Assembly: GCA_964537555.1 (NCBI GenBank)
Contig: CAZIAD010000047.1
Location: 1-25,998 of the forward strand
Reading direction: 5' to 3'
DNA: 25,998 bases
Source of the DNA: CAYRWR01 sp964537555
GTDB lineage: Bacteria > Spirochaetota > Brevinematia > Brevinematales > CAYRWR01
The translations under genes and the position numbers were made by a program. Below the pieces are notes generated by a model, which saw only the letters and a list, made by a program, of their open reading frames with translations, ran no database searches and was not told the DNA's origin. The number at the start of each line of letters is the position of its first letter. Position 1 is the first letter of the stretch. Below, piece by piece: positions 1-7,813 of this stretch.

Positions 1-117
1 TTACTTAATCTGAGTACTCCGGAGACAAAGACTCGTTTATTTTGATATTTAATCCTCATGAGATTATAATTCACCTATAAACACTTATATTTTTTCATTT
101 CATACGAGGAGAAAAAT

Positions 118-780
118 ATGAAAGGAATGATATTATTCATTTTCTTTATGGTAAGCTCTATCTGGCTTAATGCCCAGGACAGAAGTGCTCTATTGTCTAT
201 AGCTGAATCACCTAAATACCAGGAAGTGCTGAAGCTTTCTGACGCCTATTACTTAAAAAAGGGAATTCCCCTGGAAGCAGATGCACTGATTAAGTTACAT
301 AAGCAGTCTTTTTTATCCGAATCAGCCCGTGATTACTCCTTTTATGCTACTCTGGACTTACAGACCAGACAGGATATTTATGATTGTATCAGATTAGACA
401 ACAAAAAGGTACATGCTTATAACTTCATATTTCCTGGCCTGGGGAACTGGATTGCAAACTCAGACAGGAATCAACTAGTCAGTTTTTTCGGAAAAAATCT
501 CTGGATGCTTCCCAATGTACTGGTAACAGCCTCTAGTATAGTAAATACTGGTGTCTGGATATACGCAATATCTACAAGTTGGGAATTGTTCTGGTTACCC
601 TTAGGTATCAATGTAGTGGTATTTGGACTAAGTGAGTTTATATATATGTCCAGTGCAAATCAATACCACAGATGGTGGAAGGAACTGCTACTCAATGATG
701 CCCCATACTTTTCTGGTCAATCCATGACCCGCTCTTCCGGTTTGAATCTATCTTTTCCGGTGTACTTTATCAGCTTCTGA
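118..780 (+). CDS. Exported protein of unknown function, 220 aa
   Basis: The start is supported by GAGGAG six bases before the ATG. Residues 1-19 form a signal peptide (Lys, a hydrophobic run, then LNAQD as a likely cleavage site). The middle is soluble. The second half has three hydrophobic stretches, at roughly residues 98-108 (motif FPGLGNW), 126-148 and 155-180, so mature protein may sit in a membrane. The FPGLG-type motif followed by hydrophobic segments recalls small spirochaetal membrane proteins of the P13 type, but the resemblance is too weak to name it. The gene is AT-rich compared with the metabolic genes to the right. It converges on the exported protein at 807-1373 with only 26 bases between the stops. 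Confidence 0.75.
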   Translation: MKGMILFIFFMVSSIWLNAQDRSALLSIAESPKYQEVLKLSDAYYLKKGIPLEADALIKLHKQSFLSESARDYSFYATLDLQTRQDIYDCIRLDNKKVHAYNFIFPGLGNWIANSDRNQLVSFFGKNLWMLPNVLVTASSIVNTGVWIYAISTSWELFWLPLGINVVVFGLSEFIYMSSANQYHRWWKELLLNDAPYFSGQSMTRSSGLNLSFPVYFISF

Positions 781-806
781 GCGGAACTTATGAGTACATA
801 CCATTC

Positions 807-1373
807 TTACAAACGGAATCCAAAATCCAGATGGAATCCATTGACAGCAGATAATTGAAGATCAAAATCATAAAATTCGAAGGGGACCTGGATAGCGATT
901 CGGGGTTCAATGTAAAAATTCTCGCTTTTATCCAGGAAGATCTTTTTTCCAAATTCAGAATCAAGGGATACACAGCCAAAATACCCGCCAGTCGAGTATC
1001 TGAAACCGCGTTTATAACCTCCGCCCAGTCCGTAAAACCACAGGTTTTTGTTATAGATACGGGCAATCAGCTCCAGGTCTAAAAAATGGGTCAGTCTGGT
1101 TTCATAAGAACTGGATATAAATGTAGAATAAATGAACCTATACCTGAAAAGAACGCCGATGTAATGATTAAAATATTCTGTATGGGCACTGCCTCCCACA
1201 CTATAGTAATTAAACAGATAATAAGTAGACATGATCAGGGAGACTCTGGCCCCTCCTCCAATATACCATGATCCATCAGGACCGCTTTGATAAGTCGGGG
1301 AGGACTGGTCTTGTGAATACAATGATACCGTCATTCCTAGAGTGATAATAAGTATAATAATGATATTTCTCAT
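807..1373 (-). CDS. Probable outer-membrane beta-barrel protein, 188 aa
   Basis: Residues 1-20 are a typical signal peptide ending LYSQDQ. The rest is made of alternating hydrophobic/polar strands rich in Tyr, Phe and Gly (for example WYIGGGARVSL and YGLGGGYKRGF), and the protein ends FGFRL, close to the terminal aromatic strand of outer-membrane beta-barrels. These are the marks of a small 8-stranded OmpA/OmpW-like barrel; no family can be named. GGGAG precedes the ATG by 7 bases. The gene lies downstream of the isocitrate dehydrogenase gene on the same strand but is separated from it by about 320 bases containing a terminator-like hairpin, so it is probably transcribed alone. Confidence 0.75.
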   Translation of the reverse strand: MRNIIIILIITLGMTVSLYSQDQSSPTYQSGPDGSWYIGGGARVSLIMSTYYLFNYYSVGGSAHTEYFNHYIGVLFRYRFIYSTFISSSYETRLTHFLDLELIARIYNKNLWFYGLGGGYKRGFRYSTGGYFGCVSLDSEFGKKIFLDKSENFYIEPRIAIQVPFEFYDFDLQLSAVNGFHLDFGFRL

Positions 1374-1417
1374 GATCTACTCCCTGAGATATATTTCTGG
1401 CGATAAATCACCTCTTC

Positions 1418-1450
1418 AAAAAACAATAGAGGAAGTGATCATCTTCCTCT
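1418..1450 (-). terminator. Hairpin with T-run between icd and the barrel protein gene
   Basis: On the minus strand an 8-bp perfect stem (AGAGGAAG / CTTCCTCT, positions 1443-1450 with 1428-1435, loop of 7) is followed after four bases by six T residues (1423-1418). This fits a Rho-independent terminator catching transcripts from the dehydrogenase gene, which ends about 245 bases upstream, before they enter the gene starting at 1373. The four-base gap before the T-run makes it imperfect. It could instead be an attenuator in the leader of the downstream gene. Confidence 0.5.
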
Positions 1451-1562
1451 CCCCCTCTTAGCCAAGCGGGAGTGTTCTGAAAATCCGGCAAAATAGTCAC
1501 GCCTGTACTCTATTTCCTTATACCCAGATTCTATCTCATATTCTAAAAAAACTCTATAAAAC

Positions 1563-1650
1563 ATGACTGACAGGAAGATCTAAAATCGCCCTATCCCCTT
1601 TTCTCCTGCGGGGAGCTGTCTGAAAGCATACTGGCTCTTTTCAGGATACT
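1563..1650. repeat. 88-bp dispersed repeat, copy 1
   Basis: It aligns without gaps to 15097-15184, with about 70 of 88 positions identical by hand count. The best-kept core is ATCTAAAATCG, TCCTGC and AGCTGTCTGAAA. Both copies lie in the same orientation between two minus-strand genes, upstream of a gene for an exported protein. It has no coding potential. It may be a mobile non-coding element or a small RNA/regulatory element; I do not recognise the family. Confidence 0.7.
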
Positions 1651-1694
1651 ACAATACAGATTCGCAGCCCTGAACAGCACTTTCCCCATCCTGC

Positions 1695-3920
1695 TTATTT
1701 AATAGAAGCAATGATCCCGTTAAAAGTAGCACTGGGACGCATGGCCCGGTCTGCCCGCTCTTCATCGGGGGCATAGTATCCCCCCAGGTCTACTGCCTGG
1801 CCCTGGGCTGCATTGAGCTCTTCCACGATCCTGGTCTCGTTTTCTGCCAGGCGGGGGGCTATAGTGGAAAACAGCTTAGACAGAGCGGCGTCCTCTTCCT
1901 GCTGAGCCAGCTCCTGGGCCCAGTACAGGGCCAGGTAAAAATGGCTGCCCCGGTTGTCCAGCTCATGGACCTTTCGGGAGGGAGACTTGCGATTAGCCAG
2001 CAGCTGGCCCGTGGCACGGTCCAGAGTGTCGGCCAGTATCTGGGCCCGGGGGTCCTGGTACAGTCCGGCCAGGTGCTCCAGGGATACCGCCAGGGCCAGG
2101 AACTCACCCAATGAGTCCCAGCGCAGATGCCCCTCCTGTACAAACTGCTGTACATGCTTGGGGGCTGACCCCCCTGCCCCGGTCTCAAACAGGCCTCCCC
2201 CCTTCATAAGGGGGACTATAGACAGCATCTTGGCCGAGGTGCCTACTTCCAGGATAGGGAAGAGGTCGGTCAGGTAGTCACGCAACACATTCCCGGTCAC
2301 CGAGATGGTGTCCAGGCCCTGCACTATCCGTTCCAGGGAGTAGCGGGTGGCCTCTACCGGTGACATGATCTTAATATCCAGGCCGCTGGTGTCGTGGTCC
2401 CGGAGATATTCTTTTACTTTCAGGGTCAGTTTACGGTCATGGTCCCGCATAGAGTCCAGCCAGAACACAGCGGGATGGCCGGTAGCCCGGGCCCGCTTGA
2501 CGGCCAGCTGTACCCAGTCCCGGATAGGCTCGTCCTTGGTCTGGCACATGCGGAATATATCCCCTGCCTCTACCGCCTGTTCCAGGAGGGTATGGCCGTC
2601 CTGGTCTATAGCCTGGATCACTCCCGTCCCCGGAGCTATAAAGGTCTTGTCATGAGAGCCGTATTCCTCGGCTTTTTGCGCCATGAGGCCTACATTGGAC
2701 ACACTGCCCATAGTGGCAGGGTCGAGGGCACCGTGTTCTTTACAGAATGTTATAGTCTCCTGATAGACCCCGGCATAACAGCGGTCGGGGATGACATACT
2801 TGGTGTCTTTTGCCTGGCCATCGGGTCCCCACATCCGGCCCGAATTACGTATGGCTGCGGGCATAGAGGCATCGATGATGACATCGCTGGGTACATGCAG
2901 GTTGGTGATGCCCTTGTCGGAGTCGACCATGGCCAGCTGTGGCCCCTGGCTGAGACTGGTATCGATAGCAGTCAGTATCTCTTTCTTCCGGGCATCAGGC
3001 AGCTGCTCCAGGCGGGAGAAGAGGTCTGCCAGGCCCTGGTTAGGGTCGATCCCCAGCTCCTTAAACTCGTCCTGGTATTTCTCAAACACCTCTTCTATAA
3101 AGAGCTGTACGGCATGCCCGAAGATCACGGGATCGGACACTTTCATCATGGTGGCCTTCAGGTGTATGGAAAAGAGCACATCCTGTTTTTTGGCATCGGC
3201 CATCTCTTTTTTCAAAAAGGCGCGCAGGGCATTACGGTTCATCACCGAAGCGTCCAGGACTTCCCCTTTTAAAAGGGGGCTGCTTTTCTTTAAAATGCTA
3301 GTACTGCCATCCGCTCCTCTGAATTCTATGCTGAATGCGTTTGGCTTTTCCATGACCACTGACTTTTCGGTGGCGTAAAAGTCCTGGTCCGTCATGCTGG
3401 CTACATGGCTCCTGGAGTCCGGGCTCCATTTTCCCATGGAGTGGGGATTGTTCCGGGCGTATTGCTTGACCGAAGCGGGTGCCCTGCGGTCGGAGTTGCC
3501 TTCCCGGAGCACGGGGTTCACGGCACTGCCTTTGATCTTGTCGTATATGCCTTTGATCCGTTTTTCTTCTTCTGTAGAGGGCTCATCCTGGTAATCAGGG
3601 AGGGCATAGCCCTTGGCCTGCAGCTCCGCGATGGCCGCCTTGAGCTGGGGGATGGAGGCGCTGATGTTGGGCAGCTTGATGATATTGGCTTCCGGCTCCA
3701 GTACCAGCTGTCCCAGTATGCCCAGGCTGTCGGGGATACGCTGCCCGGGCTGTAAATAATCGCCAAACTGGGCCAGGATGCGCCCTGCCAGGGAGATATC
3801 TGCCGTCTCTACATGGATACCCGCCACTGAGGTGAATGCTTCTATAATAGGGAGCAGAGAGCGGGTGGCCAGGGCCGGCGCTTCATCGGTCTTTGTATAG
3901 ATTATCTTGGGATCTTTCAT
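1695..3920 (-). CDS. icd: Monomeric NADP-dependent isocitrate dehydrogenase
   Basis: It converts isocitrate to 2-oxoglutarate with NADP+ and a divalent metal in the TCA cycle (EC 1.1.1.42), cytoplasmic. The 741 residues match the usual length of the monomeric class (IDH-II). The active-site set known from the Azotobacter vinelandii enzyme falls at the same numbers here: Ser132, Asn135, Arg139 and Arg145 in NPVLREGNSDRR, Lys255 in SIHLK, Asp350, Tyr420, and Asp548/Asp552 in LRDYLTD; the cofactor residues His589 (APKHV), Arg600 and Arg649 are present as well. AGGAAA lies 5 bases before the ATG. No other TCA gene is adjacent. A palindrome at 3980-3991 lies upstream of the start. Its GC content is clearly higher than that of the flanking 118-1373 and 4305-5265 genes. 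Confidence 0.97.
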   Translation of the reverse strand: MKDPKIIYTKTDEAPALATRSLLPIIEAFTSVAGIHVETADISLAGRILAQFGDYLQPGQRIPDSLGILGQLVLEPEANIIKLPNISASIPQLKAAIAELQAKGYALPDYQDEPSTEEEKRIKGIYDKIKGSAVNPVLREGNSDRRAPASVKQYARNNPHSMGKWSPDSRSHVASMTDQDFYATEKSVVMEKPNAFSIEFRGADGSTSILKKSSPLLKGEVLDASVMNRNALRAFLKKEMADAKKQDVLFSIHLKATMMKVSDPVIFGHAVQLFIEEVFEKYQDEFKELGIDPNQGLADLFSRLEQLPDARKKEILTAIDTSLSQGPQLAMVDSDKGITNLHVPSDVIIDASMPAAIRNSGRMWGPDGQAKDTKYVIPDRCYAGVYQETITFCKEHGALDPATMGSVSNVGLMAQKAEEYGSHDKTFIAPGTGVIQAIDQDGHTLLEQAVEAGDIFRMCQTKDEPIRDWVQLAVKRARATGHPAVFWLDSMRDHDRKLTLKVKEYLRDHDTSGLDIKIMSPVEATRYSLERIVQGLDTISVTGNVLRDYLTDLFPILEVGTSAKMLSIVPLMKGGGLFETGAGGSAPKHVQQFVQEGHLRWDSLGEFLALAVSLEHLAGLYQDPRAQILADTLDRATGQLLANRKSPSRKVHELDNRGSHFYLALYWAQELAQQEEDAALSKLFSTIAPRLAENETRIVEELNAAQGQAVDLGGYYAPDEERADRAMRPSATFNGIIASIK

Positions 3921-3979
3921 AGGGTTTCCTTAGTGTGGAGTAGTATATTTTAGCTTGGATCGGGTATTTTATCTAGTAT

Positions 3980-3991
3980 ATACCCGGGTAT
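3980..3991. promoter_or_regulatory. Perfect 12-bp palindrome upstream of icd
   Basis: ATACCCGGGTAT is a perfect palindrome about 60 bases before the dehydrogenase start codon. The element CGGGTATTT occurs at 3985-3993 and again at 3961-3969, nearer the gene. A repressor or activator site is possible; no regulator can be named. Confidence 0.3.
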
Positions 3992-4019
3992 TTGATATGA
4001 TTCCCTTGTTTGGGGGAGG

Positions 4020-4240
4020 GCCTCTCGCAAAGGCGCAAAGGCCGCAAAGCAGGGGGGGGAGGAGGAAGGGTCTCTCACAGAGTCACAGAGACACCGAGGG
4101 TGGGTGGCTCTCGCCCTTCGATGAACTCAGGACAGGCGCCGGCGCAAAGATCGCTAAGTAGGGGGGGATGGAGTAAGAGGAGCCTCTCACCCTTCGACAA
4201 GCTCAGGACAGGCGCCGACACTAAGGACATAGAGGAAGGG
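4020..4240. repeat. Cluster of short dispersed intergenic repeats
   Basis: Four variants sit in a row, each opening with CTCTCRC: a GCAAAG-rich unit (4022-4049), a CACAGAG-rich unit (4071-4100), and two copies of the element CCTTCGAYRARCTCAGGACAGG (4114-4140 and 4190-4216) followed by CGCTAAG- or CTAAGGAC-type tails and runs of G. From memory, all three element types are scattered through intergenic regions of many unrelated environmental bacteria. A further diverged copy of the third type is at 15182-15206. There is no coding potential. Confidence 0.8.
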
Positions 4241-4304
4241 GAAGTAAATAAAGTTTATGTCGCACTATCTCATCACATGTCCGGAAATGTATGATATCCC
4301 TTAC

Positions 4305-4787
4305 TTACCGTTTTTTACTTGAATATATTTCTTTCAATCTATCTTCAAAATGATTAATATGGTATTTTAAGTGCCATAAATAATGTTCCATTAATCTCTC
4401 AAGGGTGATATATTTTGTATTTTCATCCCAATCCACTATCCATTTATGTTGAAGATGCAGGGAATCTATATTTGTAATTATATGAGAAAGAAGAGAATTG
4501 AAATTAAGCAGAAGATTAAGTAAGGTTCTAAATGACATTTGATTATGCTTTTCTATAGTAAGCCATTCATCTTTGTCGTAATCTGAAAATATGATATTAT
4601 CCTCTAGTTGTAGGCGTATAAACCTTTGATGATTATTTGAAGCAGAATCTATCAGATGGCCTATGATCTGTTTTAAAGACCATTTTTCCTGGTTCAACTG
4701 AATAGTAGCTGTTTCTTCGTCTAAATGAAGATGCCGTGCATGAAATTCTTCCGTGAACTCTATGATCTCTTTTGCAATACTACTCAT
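4305..4787 (-). CDS. DinB-like / DUF664-type four-helix protein, 160 aa
   Basis: The pattern WSLKQIIGHLIDSASNNHQR (about residues 36-55) and the C-terminal HYLWHLKYHINHF (about 134-146) are typical of the DinB_2 superfamily, a four-helix bundle that usually binds a metal through three histidines; His43 and the C-terminal histidines would fit. Members include thiol S-transferases of the bacillithiol/mycothiol type and many of unknown role, so no reaction is proposed. GGAG precedes the ATG by 5 bases. It is AT-rich and lies 70 bases downstream of the GNAT gene at 4858-5265 on the same strand, so the two are probably co-transcribed; the low GC suggests acquisition together. Confidence 0.8.
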   Translation of the reverse strand: MSSIAKEIIEFTEEFHARHLHLDEETATIQLNQEKWSLKQIIGHLIDSASNNHQRFIRLQLEDNIIFSDYDKDEWLTIEKHNQMSFRTLLNLLLNFNSLLSHIITNIDSLHLQHKWIVDWDENTKYITLERLMEHYLWHLKYHINHFEDRLKEIYSSKKR

Positions 4788-4857
4788 TCCGGCTCCAATT
4801 CTGTACTGTAGTATACCGAACGAAATGACTCAACGCATTGATATTGGCGGTAGAGTT

Positions 4858-5265
4858 CTAGTCAGGTGAGGTTTTATTATACCTCATTAAAAGGGAAGTT
4901 CTAGTCTGAAAACCCAGTTTTTTATAGAACTCAGTAATCTCATCAGGACAGTACAACTCTATATGATCAATGTCTTTAAGTCTATCATGATTTAGAACAG
5001 TTTTCATTATCATTGAACCAATCCTATTGTTCCGATATCCGTCTTTTACAATTACATCGAAAAGAAAAGCTTTGTAAACCCCATCTGATATGACTCTGCA
5101 AAAACCGATCAATTCACCAGAATCAATGAAACCAAGTACTAAATACGAATTATCCAACATTCTTGCGATATCTTCTGTTTTTCTATCTTGTGTAAACCAG
5201 ATTTTTTTATATAATATGGACAGCTGATTTACCAAATCCGTATCTAGTTTTTCCACGATTTCCAA
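4858..5265 (-). CDS. GNAT family N-acetyltransferase, 135 aa
   Basis: This is an acetyl-CoA dependent transferase of the GNAT fold. The acetyl-CoA loop is seen in VIVKDGYRNNRIGSMIM (about residues 71-87; RxxRIG in place of the usual Q/RxxGxG) and the C-terminal FYKKLGF motif is at about residues 112-118. The substrate is unknown. The start is TTG at 5265, chosen because GAGGTG lies four bases before it and no ATG is in a suitable place. The frame begins 26 bases after the chorismate synthase stop on the same strand with no terminator visible, so it could be read from that transcript. It is AT-rich like the DinB-like gene after it. Confidence 0.85.
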   Translation of the reverse strand: MEIVEKLDTDLVNQLSILYKKIWFTQDRKTEDIARMLDNSYLVLGFIDSGELIGFCRVISDGVYKAFLFDVIVKDGYRNNRIGSMIMKTVLNHDRLKDIDHIELYCPDEITEFYKKLGFQTRTSLLMRYNKTSPD

Positions 5266-5291
5266 TGTTCACCTCAACTTTTTTTAACTAC

Positions 5292-6347
5292 CTACCCGTG
5301 CAGGGCAGCCTGGCGTTTGTAGTGGTCCTCCAGGACTATGGCGGCCATGGCTTCTACTACCGGTACGATGCGGGGACAGATGCAGGGGTCGTGCCGGCCT
5401 TCTGTCTTGATGTCGACTTCATTGCCTTCCTTGTCTATGGTGTGCTGGGTCTTGGAGATGGAGGAGGTGGGCTTGACCACGATGCGGAAGATGATGTCCT
5501 CTCCGGTGCTGATACCGCCGATGGTCCCCCCGTGGTTGTTACTCACAAAGCCCTTCTTATCCATGGGGTCGTTGTGCTCCGAGCCCTTCATGTCCGCCGC
5601 GGCGAATCCACTGCCGATCTCAAAGCCCCGTACCGCCCCCAGGCTCATCATGGCCTTGGCCAGGTCGGCCTCCAGCTTGTCAAACACGGGCTCGCCCAGG
5701 CCGGGAGCTACTCCGGTGATGCGGCACTCTACGATGCCTCCCACCGAGTCGCCCTCTTCAGCCAGTCGCTCGATGACGGGTATCATGAGCGCGGCGGCCT
5801 CCATGTCGGCGGCCCGCATGATGTTCTGCTCTATGACTGAGAGGTCTATGTTTTTACATTCGTATCCCGCGGCTCTTTTGGTAAAGGCGGTGATGCTCAC
5901 TCCCCTGCCCGCCAGGATCTTCTTAGCCAGGGCGCCGGCTGCCACCCGGGCCGCGGTCTCCCGTCCCGAAGCGCGTCCGGAGCCGCGGTAGTCACGTATA
6001 CCGTATTTCTTGAGATAGGTAAAGTCGGCATGGCCGGGGCGGAACTTGTTCAGGATATCATTATAGTCATGGGAGCGCTGGTCTTCATTGTAGAGCACCA
6101 TGAGGATGGGGGTGCCGGTGGTCTGTCCTTCGAACACTCCGGACAGGATGTGTACGGTATCCGGCTCTTTACGGGGGGTAGTCACAGAGGACTGGCCCGG
6201 CTTGCGGCGGTCCAGCTCCCGCTGTATCTCAGCCTCGGTGATGGGTACCCCGGGACGGGCCCCGTCGATGACCACACCCACGGCTCCCCCGTGGGACTCA
6301 CCGAAGGTAGAGATAGAAAAGTTTTTACCGAATGTGCTGCCTGACAT
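5292..6347 (-). CDS. aroC: Chorismate synthase
   Basis: This is the last step of the shikimate pathway: 5-enolpyruvylshikimate-3-phosphate to chorismate with loss of phosphate, needing reduced FMN (EC 4.2.3.5). At 351 residues it has the full family length. Signatures are visible in order: FGESHGGAVG near the N-terminus (His19), FRPGHADFTY (His106), GSGRASGRETAARVAAGA (about 123-139), and GRHDPCICPR near the C-terminus. His19 and His106 correspond to the two essential histidines. AAGGAG lies 7 bases before the ATG. No other aro gene is nearby. A 7-bp hairpin (6380-6397) is in the leader. Confidence 0.97.
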   Translation of the reverse strand: MSGSTFGKNFSISTFGESHGGAVGVVIDGARPGVPITEAEIQRELDRRKPGQSSVTTPRKEPDTVHILSGVFEGQTTGTPILMVLYNEDQRSHDYNDILNKFRPGHADFTYLKKYGIRDYRGSGRASGRETAARVAAGALAKKILAGRGVSITAFTKRAAGYECKNIDLSVIEQNIMRAADMEAAALMIPVIERLAEEGDSVGGIVECRITGVAPGLGEPVFDKLEADLAKAMMSLGAVRGFEIGSGFAAADMKGSEHNDPMDKKGFVSNNHGGTIGGISTGEDIIFRIVVKPTSSISKTQHTIDKEGNEVDIKTEGRHDPCICPRIVPVVEAMAAIVLEDHYKRQAALHG

Positions 6348-6379
6348 AGGGGTACTCCTTTTTGCTTTTAACTGAGTAG

Positions 6380-6397
6380 TTCCGTAGTTTTACGGAA
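6380..6397. other. Hairpin in the aroC leader
   Basis: TTCCGTA-GTTT-TACGGAA is a perfect 7-bp stem with a 4-base loop, between the gene ending at 6448 and the aroC start. No T-run follows on either strand, so it is not a standard terminator. It may stabilise a processed transcript end. Confidence 0.35.
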
Positions 6398-6447
6398 ATA
6401 CCCCCATAATTTACCTTAAAATCGCTGATTTGTCTATGATTAGGCCC

Positions 6448-7005
6448 TTAACCCAGGATATCAGCCCAGGCTTTATCGATGGCAGACAGGTCCTGAATAC
6501 AAAAGTCACGAAAGCCGGGCGTGTAATACTCCGCCCGCTCAAAAAAATGACGGGCCCCTTCCAGGATAGTACGGTAGAAGGGGAGGCGGGGCAGGGCCCA
6601 GGATCGCTCCTGTATAGTGAGCCGTACTGCTTTTTCACTGATCTCTGTCAGATCTATGCGGATAGGCTGGTCGGGGAACCACACTGTGCCGGCTTTACTC
6701 TCATAACAGACCCGGACTAGCTGTACCAGCAGGGTCCAGAGATCGTCCACATCATCCCAGTACTGAGCATCCAGGAGCGTCTCTTTCGTATCTTTTTTAT
6801 AGGTCAGGACTATAGCCCCTTCATTGTACTCTTCTTCAAAGGTATAGTGTATGCTCTTCATGCGGTCTTCATCATCGATATCGATAAAATAACTGTCTAT
6901 ATCCCGGGCCGCGGCCCGGGGATCAGTGATAGGGATATTGGGTATTTTTACATACGTGCGGCAGCTGAAGGGAGAAAAAGAGGCCTGAAAGTGATGGTTT
7001 TTCAA
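6448..7005 (-). CDS. Unknown protein, 185 aa, upstream of aroC
   Basis: I do not recognise it. It is a soluble, acidic, mixed alpha/beta protein without signal peptide or membrane segment; the middle holds DAQYWDDVDDLW and the C-terminus several aromatic residues (FFERAEYYTPGF). The predicted start is TTG at 7005, with GGAG eight bases before it; the nearest in-frame ATG codons are well inside. It lies 100 bases upstream of aroC on the same strand and could be co-transcribed. It is transcribed away from the gene at 7140. Confidence 0.65.
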   Translation of the reverse strand: MKNHHFQASFSPFSCRTYVKIPNIPITDPRAAARDIDSYFIDIDDEDRMKSIHYTFEEEYNEGAIVLTYKKDTKETLLDAQYWDDVDDLWTLLVQLVRVCYESKAGTVWFPDQPIRIDLTEISEKAVRLTIQERSWALPRLPFYRTILEGARHFFERAEYYTPGFRDFCIQDLSAIDKAWADILG

Positions 7006-7081
7006 TACATACTCCGCTGTAAAGTAATGAACTGGATATAATTTAGCTTAGCATGGGGAATTTGTCCAGTCAGGGGGATTA

Positions 7082-7111
7082 TTGGTAAAAAAACACTACT
7101 CTCCATATAAT
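7082..7111 (+). promoter_or_regulatory. Sigma70-type promoter for the 7140 gene
   Basis: TTGGTA at 7082-7087, an 18-base spacer, and a perfect TATAAT at 7106-7111, about 29 bases before the start codon of the gene at 7140. Confidence 0.55.
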
Positions 7112-7139
7112 TATTTCTATAATCAGATGAGAGTAAAAC

Positions 7140-7631
7140 ATGGAAGCCGTATATACAGACAGAGCCCTCACACCGGAGCAGATACTCAGCACCCTGTCCG
7201 CCCTCTTCCCGGAGCTGTCGGTCTATTACTGGGACATCAGCCGGGATGCCCTGCCCCCAGGTTATGACCCGGATGACCCTCTGCATATCATGGTGCATCA
7301 GGACCGCTATCCCGGCCGGAAAGAGTTTGAATATAACCTTTCGGTATTCGGGACACCGGATAGGCATGAGGAGGAACGGTCCATCATCATAGCCCGGGCC
7401 CTGTCCCGGGACCACGGCATCCGGGTACTGACGGCATTTACCCACCCTGAGTACCCGGACGATCCCTACTACGACCTGATCTTTGAGGTCGGGAAGGTAT
7501 GGCTGGCTGATGACAGTGATACCAGCTTCGCAGACGGGGCACAAGGCCTGGTCCGCCTGGTCAGGGAGTACAGCCTGCCTGAGTATAAATGGGACGGGCG
7601 GGCCTGCTTTATAGAAGATACAGATGTATAA
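7140..7631 (+). CDS. Unknown cytoplasmic protein, 163 aa
   Basis: I do not recognise the family. There is no signal peptide or membrane helix. The protein is acidic, with many Asp-Pro and Asp-Asp pairs (for example PPGYDPDDPLH). About residues 5-25 look helical, followed by a run of predicted strands. The ribosome site is weak (GAGAG, 8 bases before the ATG), but a good promoter lies just upstream. An 8+8 palindrome (CCTCATCGTGATGAGG, 7674-7689) follows the stop by about 40 bases without a T-run and may be a transcript-end structure. Confidence 0.65.
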   Translation: MEAVYTDRALTPEQILSTLSALFPELSVYYWDISRDALPPGYDPDDPLHIMVHQDRYPGRKEFEYNLSVFGTPDRHEEERSIIIARALSRDHGIRVLTAFTHPEYPDDPYYDLIFEVGKVWLADDSDTSFADGAQGLVRLVREYSLPEYKWDGRACFIEDTDV

Positions 7632-7813
7632 AGTACCTGAGGCCGGTTTACTCCGGCTCCGGGGACTGCAGCACCTCATCGTGATGAGGCTCAGGCATGA
7701 CCGGGGGCACCGGGGCGTATCCTGATCATGGTGGGAGAGCCCAAACCCCTTTGCTGAATGGTAATATTAAGTGGATAGATTTATACTGTGCAGGACGAGA
7801 TCAGGGGAGTTAT

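Larger units (their letters stand above)
1374..1694. other. Intergenic region, 321 bases
   Basis: This gap holds the hairpin/T-run at 1418-1450 and the first copy of the 88-bp dispersed repeat at 1563-1650. I see no open frame with a ribosome binding site in it on either strand. Confidence 0.6.
3921..4304. other. Intergenic region with palindrome and repeat cluster
   Basis: This gap holds the upstream region of the dehydrogenase gene (with the palindrome at 3980-3991) and then a run of short dispersed repeats (about 4020-4240). Short open frames cross it, but their translations are just repeat sequence read in frame and none has a good ribosome binding site. Confidence 0.6.

Noticed and set aside
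2394..3272. Long plus-strand open frame (292 codons) inside the isocitrate dehydrogenase gene
   Set aside because: It is antisense to a certain gene with complete active-site residues and has no ribosome site; a by-product of that gene's codon use.
4020..4240. CRISPR array in the repeat cluster
   Set aside because: The units differ from each other, spacing is irregular and no spacers of constant length or cas genes are present.
3955..4294. Short open frames reading through the repeat cluster
   Set aside because: Their products are translations of the dispersed repeats (for example SHRDTE and FDELRTGAG) and lack ribosome sites.
5265..5991. Plus-strand open frames opposite aroC
   Set aside because: Low-complexity products antisense to a certain chorismate synthase gene; no ribosome site.
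7002..7679. Minus-strand open frame of 225 codons opposite the 7140 gene
   Set aside because: The plus-strand frame has a promoter and a natural composition; the minus frame has a Pro/Cys-rich product and no ribosome site.
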